Below are positions 1-4,829 of a DNA stretch of 5,835 nucleotides, one piece after another (within the stretch, counting starts at the first letter, position 1; every line of letters starts with the position of its first letter). A program made the position numbers and the translations under genes. The notes below the pieces were generated by a model. It did not search any database. It was not told the origin of the DNA and saw only the letters and a list, made by a program, of their open reading frames with translations. The stretch comes from an uncultured Clostridia bacterium (GTDB lineage Bacteria; Bacillota; Clostridia; Christensenellales; UBA1242), in the NCBI GenBank assembly GCA_947089305.1, contig CAMUJQ010000061.1, forward strand, positions 1 to 5,835, in the 5' to 3' direction.

Positions 1-359
1 ATGAAGCATTAAATTTGCTGAATAGTCGTTATGGAAATAGTGATGGTGGAGTTGGCGTTGTAAGAATAGACAATGGCGATTATTTAACAAGTGTGTGGAA
101 TGAAACATTAAATAGTGTAGTTGATTTATGTGCCGAAACAGGTGCAATTTTAGAAGCACATAAACTTAATAAAAAAATTACACATTCACTTTGTTTGGTT
201 CGTGATAATGGAGTATTAAATATTCTATCTCCATGTGGCGTTTGTCAAGAAAGATTGTTTTTCTTTGGAGAAAATGTAAAATGTGCAATAACTAACAAAG
301 AAAATAAAATAATTTTTAAAACTTTAAAAGAACTTCAACCTTACTATTGGAAAAAATAA
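1..359 (+). CDS. Cytidine deaminase-family protein, C-terminal part (5' end outside window)
   Basis: The frame is open from the first base (first full codon GAA at 3) to TAA at 357-359, so the gene starts upstream of the window; the in-frame TTG at 15 has no ribosome site and is not needed as a start. The visible 118 residues carry the zinc and catalytic motifs of the cytidine deaminase fold: Cys-Ala-Glu (C at 129-131, catalytic E at 135-137) and Pro-Cys-x-x-Cys (231-245). By family knowledge the three cysteines bind zinc and the Glu shuttles a proton during hydrolytic deamination of cytosine nucleosides. The Cys (not His) in the first motif and the short chain put it with tetrameric-type cytidine deaminases and blasticidin-S deaminase-like proteins. 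The exact substrate (cytidine, deoxycytidine or a nucleoside antibiotic) cannot be told. A terminator overlaps the stop codon. Confidence 0.85.
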   Translation, partial: EALNLLNSRYGNSDGGVGVVRIDNGDYLTSVWNETLNSVVDLCAETGAILEAHKLNKKITHSLCLVRDNGVLNILSPCGVCQERLFFFGENVKCAITNKENKIIFKTLKELQPYYWKK

Positions 360-389
360 AAACTATGCCAAAATGTGCATAGTTTTTTT
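358..389. terminator. Bidirectional intrinsic terminator (repeat copy 1)
   Basis: An 11-bp perfect stem, AAAAACTATGC (358-368) and GCATAGTTTTT (377-387), encloses the loop CAAAATGT and runs into T7 (383-389). Read on the minus strand the same hairpin is followed by T5ATTTTTT, so it can end both the deaminase transcript and the convergent SLOG transcript. The two stop codons are only 36 bases apart and this is the only hairpin between them. The first stem bases are the last two A of the deaminase stop codon. It shares sequence and loop with the hairpins at 1759-1790 and 2861-2892. Confidence 0.9.
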
Positions 390-395
390 ATGTCT

Positions 396-902
396 TTATA
401 AATTATTAGGGTTAATAATAATAACTTTTTTTCCTTGCATTTTTGCTAGCCTAATGGTTTGTGCGGTGCCACCAATTTTTCCATTAAAACATGCAATAAC
501 AAGCTCACTGTTTTCAACCATATATTTATTTCTTCTTTCCATACAGCCATTAAAATAAGAAAGGTTAGATACATATGTAACTTTATCGGATTTTTTTAAA
601 ATTTTATTATAAATATGTTTGCTATCATCAGTCCATCTATCAGTTTGATTTGTGCAGGGAATGGCACACTCTAAAATAATGTGTTTATATTTCTTTTTTA
701 AATTTAAAACAATTTTTGCCGCTAATAGGTCAGTGCCTAACGCCATTCCAGATATAAAATAATTATAACCATTTAAAATAGCTTCTTCAATTTTGTTTGT
801 TAAAACTTTTTTAAAGTTATCAAAAATTTCTCCATATTCATTATATTTCCAAGGTAAACTTGATGGTCTATGACCTGTAAAACAACATTTTTTATATTCC
901 AT
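396..902 (-). CDS. SLOG-superfamily protein (DUF1273 / YpsA-like)
   Basis: This 168-residue protein starts at ATG (902-900, minus strand). It has the hallmarks of the DUF1273 branch of the SLOG Rossmann-like fold: TGHRP at residues 9-13, the loop SGMALGTD at 51-58, a conserved Trp at 90, an RN..MVENS segment near 124-132 and GGTAQT at 144-149, followed by a final beta strand. In SLOG proteins the glycine-rich loops bind nucleotides or nucleotide-derived ligands; B. subtilis YpsA affects cell division, and other SLOG proteins occur in conflict systems. No catalytic claim is justified here. Length is normal for the family, with no signal peptide or membrane helix. It is convergent with the deaminase gene and divergent from an XRE regulator. 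No Shine-Dalgarno site precedes the ATG, and its promoter is covered by operator-like palindromes, so repression by the neighbouring regulator is likely (inference). Confidence 0.85.
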   Translation of the reverse strand: MEYKKCCFTGHRPSSLPWKYNEYGEIFDNFKKVLTNKIEEAILNGYNYFISGMALGTDLLAAKIVLNLKKKYKHIILECAIPCTNQTDRWTDDSKHIYNKILKKSDKVTYVSNLSYFNGCMERRNKYMVENSELVIACFNGKIGGTAQTIRLAKMQGKKVIIINPNNL

Positions 903-907
903 GTTTT

Positions 908-936
908 AATATGACATACAATATAATATATGTCAA
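908..936 (-). promoter_or_regulatory. Promoter of the SLOG gene, predicted leaderless
   Basis: On the minus strand a perfect -35 TTGACA (936-931) is followed after 17 bases by the -10-like CATATT (913-908, 4 of 6 matches). The ATG begins five bases beyond the -10, at 902, where transcription should start, so the mRNA would have almost no 5' leader. This fits the lack of any ribosome binding site. The weak -10 is the uncertain part. Confidence 0.6.
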
Positions 937-937
937 C
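910..937. promoter_or_regulatory. Operator pair, TATG-N-CATA type, over the SLOG promoter
   Basis: A perfect odd-centred palindrome TATG-A-CATA lies at 910-918 (centre 914). A second, partial copy TATG-T-CAAC lies at 929-937 (centre 933), 19 bp away. Together they form an inverted repeat TGACATA-N10-TATGTCA. The first overlaps the -10 and the second the -35 of the minus-strand promoter, a typical repressor layout. The same motif recurs upstream of the second XRE gene. The likely ligand is one of the two XRE proteins (inference). Confidence 0.6.
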
Positions 938-1002
938 GTTTTTAAGTATAATAGTTACTTTATATTGTTATATTTTATTTTTTTTAGTTAAAAATAATAA
1001 AT

Positions 1003-1020
1003 TATAATAAATATAGGTGA
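1003..1020 (+). promoter_or_regulatory. Possible -10 box and ribosome binding site of the first XRE gene
   Basis: TATAAT at 1003-1008 matches the -10 consensus, but 17 bases upstream there is only a T-run, so the promoter is uncertain. Another TATAAT at 947-952 is an alternative, also without a clear -35. AGGTGA at 1015-1020 is a ribosome site five bases before ATG 1026 and decides that start over the in-frame GTG at 1017, which lies inside it. If the 1003 box were used, the ribosome site would fall at the very 5' end of the mRNA, which favours the upstream box. Confidence 0.4.
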
Positions 1021-1025
1021 AAAAT

Positions 1026-1337
1026 ATGGATATAGTCAAAAGAATTCATGAAATACGTAAAGCAAAAAAATTATCAGTTTATAAACTTGCGAAACTTTGT
1101 AAAGTTTCTAGAAATACAATTTACAAGTGGGATAATGAAAATTATTATCCATCATTAGAAACATTACAACTTATATGTGAAAATGGGTTTAATATGAGTT
1201 TGGCAGATTTTTTTACGTATGGTGATGAAATTATAATTGCAAATGATGATACAAAAGAATTACTTAAATTATATTCAACTTTAACTGACGCACAAAAAGA
1301 AGCAGTTAAACAATTGATTATTAGTTACAGAAAGTAA
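1026..1337 (+). CDS. Small XRE-family helix-turn-helix regulator (first of two)
   Basis: A 103-residue cytoplasmic protein starting at ATG 1026. Residues 4-63 form a Cro/CI-type HTH: scaffold helix VKRIHEIRKAK, helix 2 VYKLAKLC (18-25), recognition helix SRNTIYKWDN (28-37), then PSLETLQLIC and a SLADFF helix end. A short charged stretch leads to a C-terminal helix, LTDAQKEAVKQLI, a tail common in small clostridial XRE regulators and probably used for dimerisation. There is no protease or ligand domain. It is divergent from the SLOG gene across 123 bases that hold TATG-N-CATA palindromes, the usual position of a local repressor. No terminator follows it, so it may be cotranscribed with the second regulator. 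Its target is inferred from position only. Confidence 0.85.
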   Translation: MDIVKRIHEIRKAKKLSVYKLAKLCKVSRNTIYKWDNENYYPSLETLQLICENGFNMSLADFFTYGDEIIIANDDTKELLKLYSTLTDAQKEAVKQLIISYRK

Positions 1338-1349
1338 AATATTTTATTA

Positions 1350-1419
1350 AATGTCATATTAAATTCAATATGGCATATAGCATAGCATGCTGGGCAATAC
1401 AAGCACGTGTTATGTCATA
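1350..1419. promoter_or_regulatory. Three TATG-N-CATA operator-like sites between the two XRE genes
   Basis: The sites are AATG-T-CATA at 1350-1358 (centre 1354, one base off), TATG-G-CATA at 1369-1377 (centre 1373, perfect and extending to ATATG-G-CATAT) and TATG-T-CATA at 1411-1419 (centre 1415, perfect). Centre spacings are 19 and 42 bp, about two and four helical turns. The first two also form a 10-bp inverted repeat (1351-1360 with 1367-1376, nine of ten paired), but no T-run follows, so it is not a terminator. The third overlaps a candidate -10, TATACT (1418-1423), for the second XRE gene; I see no good -35 for it. Confidence 0.55.
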
Positions 1420-1460
1420 TACTATTTTGATTGTATGTTAACCTATTTTAGGTGATAAAA

Positions 1461-1760
1461 ATGGAATATAAAGAATTATTAAGAAGAATAGGTTATTTTA
1501 GAACACAAAAAGGTTATTCGGCGAGAGAATTAAGTCAAATGATGGACAAAAATGACGCATATATAAATAGGCTTGAAAATAATAAATTTGATTTACCTGT
1601 TTCAGTTTTACTTGAAATATTGCAAACATTAGAAATAACTCCACAAGAGTTCTTTGCAGAAAATTATAGAACTTACAAAACTGATAATGAACTGATTGAT
1701 ATAATAAAAAAATTACCATACGATAAAAAACAAAATTTAATTGAATTTTTGAAAAAGTAA
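1461..1760 (+). CDS. Small XRE-family helix-turn-helix regulator (second of two)
   Basis: A 99-residue protein with ATG at 1461, chosen because AGGTGA (1450-1455) stands five bases upstream; the in-frame GTG at 1452 is part of that ribosome site. The HTH spans residues 5-66: ELLRRIGYFRTQKG, helix 2 ARELSQMM (21-28), recognition helix DKNDAYINRLEN (29-40), then VSVLLEILQTLEITPQEFF. The C-terminal tail ends in LPYDKKQNLIEFLKK, similar in pattern to the first regulator but divergent in sequence. The recognition helices of the two proteins differ clearly, so they need not read the same operator. The protein acts as a DNA-binding repressor or activator by family. The gene is closed by a strong terminator, separating it from the protease gene downstream. 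Confidence 0.85.
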   Translation: MEYKELLRRIGYFRTQKGYSARELSQMMDKNDAYINRLENNKFDLPVSVLLEILQTLEITPQEFFAENYRTYKTDNELIDIIKKLPYDKKQNLIEFLKK

Positions 1761-1790
1761 AAACTGTGCCAAAACGAGCATGGTTTTTTT
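1759..1790 (+). terminator. Intrinsic terminator after the second XRE gene (repeat copy 2)
   Basis: AAAAACTGTGC (1759-1769) pairs with GCATGGTTTTT (1778-1788), with two G-U pairs, around the loop CAAAACGA, and ends in T7 (1784-1790). As in copy 1, its first two A belong to the stop codon TAA (1758-1760). Confidence 0.85.
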
Positions 1791-1795
1791 GTTTA

Positions 1796-1836
1796 TTGAC
1801 ACAAAGCTAACTTTATGATATAAAGTAAATAAGGAG
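1796..1836 (+). promoter_or_regulatory. Promoter, palindrome and ribosome site of the zincin gene
   Basis: TTGACA (1796-1801), 17 bases, then TATAAA (1819-1824) form a near-consensus vegetative promoter directly after the preceding terminator. A perfect palindrome ACTTTAT-GAT-ATAAAGT (1810-1826) covers the -10, which looks like an operator. AAGGAG (1831-1836) is the ribosome site, five bases before ATG 1842. Expected transcription start is near 1831, giving a very short leader. Confidence 0.7.
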
Positions 1837-1841
1837 TAGAT

Positions 1842-2885
1842 ATGACTAACGAAGAGCGCAAAAGCGAAATTGAAAAAATTTTAAAACGGGAAGATTTTAA
1901 AAGTTACTGCATTAAAATTAATGAAAATGTTGAAAATTTTGATGAAAAATTTAATTTGCTTTTAAAACTTTGTAGCATTGATGCTAGTGAAATTTTAAAA
2001 TATAGATATGTAACAGAGCTACATTATGCTATAAACGAAAAAGAAGCAATTAAGGACGCATTAGCTTTTTATAAGTGGTTGGATAATTTAGCACCAAGTG
2101 ATTTTTGTTTGGAAAGTATTGTTAAAAAAAATTTAAGATATTTAGAGTTTAATAGATATGCAGATGTTTCAATTTGCGAACATTCAACGAGTGGAAAGCC
2201 AATGCGAAAAATCACAATTGAAACAAGCGCAGGTATTCAAACACATAATGTAATTCATGAAATGTGTCATTCGTGTCAAAGAGAATTTTTAGAGTTAAAA
2301 AACTCAAATAGAGCTATTTCAGAAGTTGCCACTGATATTTGCGATGAACTTAGCTTAATATTTTTAGGAAATATACATAAGAATAAACTAATCTATTTGT
2401 GCGTTGCACGAGATTGGATGATAGAAGACGAGTATTTTAAGAGAAAGAGCAGGCTATTAGATGCAATTGTTGTTAAGGTTATGGCAGGTGAGTGGAGTTT
2501 AGATGAAGTTAAACAAAAGTATGGCTTTTTGTTTAAAGGTCAAGAATTTTTAATTGATAATTGTATTGAAAAAATTAAAGACGTAAAGTTTAAAAATATA
2601 TTTGCATACTTCGAACATATTTTAGGTTGTGTTATTTCTAAGGAAATGATAGCTCGCTTTTTATTAGACCCAAAGAGAGTTGCTAGTGAATTAAAAGAAA
2701 TTTTAAAACACGATTTAGAATGGAGTGAAGAAGAATTATTAACTTTTTTAAAACTTCCACCAAAGGACAAATTAATTGAAAATTATGTTAGCAAATTTTT
2801 AGAAAGAGAAGCTAAAATTAGAAGTGAAATAGAAGAAGAATTTGAAAGATTAAAAAAATTAAAAACTGCGCCAAAACGAGCGTAG
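1842..2885 (+). CDS. Compact zincin metallopeptidase, M3 (oligoendopeptidase F)-like
   Basis: A 347-residue protein with its own promoter and ribosome site. Residues 139-143 read HEMCH, an HExxH zinc motif: H139 and H143 as ligands, E140 as catalytic base. Eighteen residues on, SEVATDICDE (160-169) resembles the AEVASTTNE segment of oligoendopeptidase F, whose first Glu is the third zinc ligand, so E161 is the likely third ligand. A later segment, FAYFEHILGCVISKEMIARFLL (split near residues 254-274), resembles the C-terminal helices of M3 peptidases. Full M3 enzymes have about 560-680 residues; here the N-terminal half is mostly missing and the loop between zinc motifs is about six residues shorter. 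There is no signal peptide, so it should act in the cytoplasm, on peptides if active. The last residues are highly charged and the final seven codons lie in a terminator. The zincin call is firm; M3 membership is an inference from motif pattern. Confidence 0.65.
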   Translation: MTNEERKSEIEKILKREDFKSYCIKINENVENFDEKFNLLLKLCSIDASEILKYRYVTELHYAINEKEAIKDALAFYKWLDNLAPSDFCLESIVKKNLRYLEFNRYADVSICEHSTSGKPMRKITIETSAGIQTHNVIHEMCHSCQREFLELKNSNRAISEVATDICDELSLIFLGNIHKNKLIYLCVARDWMIEDEYFKRKSRLLDAIVVKVMAGEWSLDEVKQKYGFLFKGQEFLIDNCIEKIKDVKFKNIFAYFEHILGCVISKEMIARFLLDPKRVASELKEILKHDLEWSEEELLTFLKLPPKDKLIENYVSKFLEREAKIRSEIEEEFERLKKLKTAPKRA

Positions 2886-2892
2886 TTTTTTT
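2861..2892 (+). terminator. Intrinsic terminator overlapping the end of the zincin gene (repeat copy 3)
   Basis: AAAAACTGCGC (2861-2871) pairs with GCGTAGTTTTT (2880-2890), one G-U pair, around CAAAACGA, and ends in T7 (2886-2892). The stop codon TAG (2883-2885) lies in the 3' arm, so the hairpin encodes the C-terminal residues TAPKRA. It has the same loop as copy 2. Confidence 0.85.
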
Positions 2893-2979
2893 ATTGTAAA
2901 AACTTTGAACTTATATTATTTTAAGTAAAAAATAATGCATGAAAAAAATTTAAAAAATTGTTCGCAAAAAAAAGTAAAA

Positions 2980-3024
2980 TTGAAAATTATATCGTATTCT
3001 TATATTATATAATTTTTTTGAGGG
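2980..3024 (+). promoter_or_regulatory. Candidate promoter and ribosome site for dnaG-rpoD
   Basis: TTGAAA (2980-2985) and TATTAT (3003-3008) are 17 bases apart. A perfect TATAAT at 3008-3013 overlaps but has no matching -35. GAGGG (3020-3024) is the only purine-rich ribosome site before the primase frame; it lies 11 bases before TTG 3036, longer than usual. The rest of the 150-base gap from 2886 is AT-rich with no other clear element. Confidence 0.5.
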
Positions 3025-3035
3025 TAAGAATAAGT

Positions 3036-4829
3036 TTGAGTAATATTGGGGTAGATAGCTCCTTTTTAGATAGATTAAAGAGCAAAGCAAATATTGTTGA
3101 TGTTATTGGGCACTACATTTCCTTGCAAAAAAGAGGAAAGTCTATTTTGGCGTGTTGTCCTTTTCATATGGAAAAAACTCCTAGTTTTCATATAAATGAA
3201 GCTGAACAATATTATCATTGTTTTGGTTGTGGTGATGGAGGAGATATTTTTAAATTTGTTAGAAAATATGAAAATGTTGATTTCATGCATGCCGTTGAAA
3301 TTATTGCAAAACTTGCTGGTGTTGAAATGCCCGAAGTTGTTTATAATAAAGAAATAGTTGAACTTAAAAAGCGTAAGAATAAAGCATTGGAAATTAATAA
3401 AGTTGCGGCAAAGCATTATAATGAAAATTTATTTTCAGAGGCTGGTGCTAAAGCGTATCAATATTTAACTGACCGCGGATTAAGTAGAAAAACAATTATA
3501 AAATTTGGGCTTGGGTATAGTAAAGATTATCACGAGATGATAAAGTATTTGCGCAAACTTGGTTTTAAGGATTCTGAAATAGTAGATGCTGGAGTGGGGC
3601 AAGCGAGTGCTAATGGCATTTATGATAGTTATAATGAAAGAATTACTTTTCCTATAATTGATGTTTACGGGCAAGTTGTTGGATTTTCAGCTAGAATATT
3701 AGATAATAATAAACAAATTGCTAAATATAAAAATACGGCTGCTAATATTACCTTTGACAAAAGCCGGATTTTATATGGATTAAACAATGTTAAAAAATTA
3801 AAGCAGACAGACGGCATTAATGAAATTTTAATTCTTGAAGGGCAAATGGATGTTATTAAGCTTTTTGAGGCAGGCATTCAAAACTGTGTTGCATGTTTGG
3901 GCACTGCGCTTACTAAAGAACATGTGACGCTATTAAAAAGGTTTTCTGAAAAAATTGTGCTTAGTTTGGATGGTGACTCTGCGGGGCAAAAGGCAACTTT
4001 TAAAAGTATAGATATTTTAGAAAGTCAAAATCTTGATGTTAGAGTTGTTAAAATTCCTGAAAAGTTAGACCCTGACGAATTTGTATCTAAATATGGTAAA
4101 GCAGCCTTTTTAAAACTTGTAGAAAATGCTAAAACAGGAACTGAATATAAGTTAGAGGTTCTTGCAAGTGAATATAACTTAAAAGATAGTTTTGAAAAAA
4201 GCAAGTTTTTAAAACAGGCACTTGAGATACTTAAAAATTTAAGTGATATTGATAAAGAAATTTATTTGTCCACTTTAAGTAAAATTGCTAACATGCCTAT
4301 TGATATTTTAAGGCGTAATTTAAAGGGAGTGCCCGTTATTATTAACAAAGGTATGCCTGTTTCAGCTAAAGATGAGGGCGAAAAGCAGCAAGAAGTGCAG
4401 TCTCAGGTTAATGATGGGTTTGTAACAGCGCGAAAGTTTGTTTTAGCTGCGCTATTACATAAAAAAGCTTATGCGAGTTTTAAAGAAGATGAATATTTTG
4501 ATCTTGTTGATTCTGAACTAAAAAAGTTATATGAATTAATAAAACAAAATATAAAAGTGGGCGATTTATACAACTATTTTAATGAAGAGGAAAGTCCTCA
4601 AATATTTGACATAGTGTGTTATAAATTTAATTTTGATAATGAAGCAAGTGAAGTGAAGTTTTTTGAAGATAGCATTAAAAAAATAAAGTTACGGTCCCTT
4701 GAAAATAAAAAAAATATCATTAATGAAAACATGCGAACAACTTTAGATGCTGATAATAGAAAGAAACTTATCAATGAAATGAATGAAGTTTTACAACAAA
4801 TAAAAAAGATAAAAACGGAGGAAATTTAA
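3036..4829 (+). CDS. dnaG: DNA primase
   Basis: DnaG makes the RNA primers for lagging-strand synthesis in complex with the replicative helicase. Taken from TTG 3036 it has 597 residues, the normal length. The N-terminal CHC2 zinc finger has C41, H44, C62 and C65. The catalytic core follows (GFSARILD, then LYGLNNVKK), with the Toprim metal-binding residues E268 (EGQMDVI), D312 and D314 (DGDSAG), and D345 and D347 (LDPDEF). A hydrophilic linker near 430-460 leads to a divergent C-terminal helicase-binding domain. No ATG lies between the upstream open frame and the zinc finger; TTG 3036 puts the zinc ligands one residue from their place in Bacillus-type DnaG, so an earlier TTG at 2958, which would add an unrelated hydrophobic leader, is unlikely. 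The gene overlaps rpoD by one base, the classic primase-sigma operon, here without an adjacent rpsU. Confidence 0.95.
   Translation: MSNIGVDSSFLDRLKSKANIVDVIGHYISLQKRGKSILACCPFHMEKTPSFHINEAEQYYHCFGCGDGGDIFKFVRKYENVDFMHAVEIIAKLAGVEMPEVVYNKEIVELKKRKNKALEINKVAAKHYNENLFSEAGAKAYQYLTDRGLSRKTIIKFGLGYSKDYHEMIKYLRKLGFKDSEIVDAGVGQASANGIYDSYNERITFPIIDVYGQVVGFSARILDNNKQIAKYKNTAANITFDKSRILYGLNNVKKLKQTDGINEILILEGQMDVIKLFEAGIQNCVACLGTALTKEHVTLLKRFSEKIVLSLDGDSAGQKATFKSIDILESQNLDVRVVKIPEKLDPDEFVSKYGKAAFLKLVENAKTGTEYKLEVLASEYNLKDSFEKSKFLKQALEILKNLSDIDKEIYLSTLSKIANMPIDILRRNLKGVPVIINKGMPVSAKDEGEKQQEVQSQVNDGFVTARKFVLAALLHKKAYASFKEDEYFDLVDSELKKLYELIKQNIKVGDLYNYFNEEESPQIFDIVCYKFNFDNEASEVKFFEDSIKKIKLRSLENKKNIINENMRTTLDADNRKKLINEMNEVLQQIKKIKTEEI

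Noticed and set aside
373..558. Small hydrophobic + strand frame
   Set aside because: It lies opposite the well-supported SLOG gene, starts inside the terminator loop and has no ribosome site; its hydrophobic look comes from reading the complement.
1351..1376. Hairpin after the first XRE gene as a terminator
   Set aside because: The 10-bp inverted repeat has one G-U pair and no T-run on its 3' side; it is better explained by two adjacent operator copies.
1379..1410. Short palindromes AGCATGCT and CACGTG between the XRE genes
   Set aside because: Single short self-complementary words without a second copy or a fitting spacing; not supportable as sites on their own.
1026..2885. ImmR/ImmA-type pair (XRE repressor plus antirepressor protease)
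   Set aside because: ImmA/IrrE proteases are short and have a different motif context. The zincin here is 347 residues, resembles M3 peptidases, and is split from the XRE genes by a terminator and its own promoter.
2958..3035. N-terminal extension of DnaG from TTG 2958
   Set aside because: The extra residues are hydrophobic and AT-driven, unlike any DnaG N-terminus, and the stretch holds the promoter and ribosome site; zinc ligand spacing supports TTG 3036.
3075..3877. Minus-strand frames within dnaG
   Set aside because: They mirror a fully supported primase gene, lack ribosome sites and show the residue bias of antisense AT-rich coding DNA.
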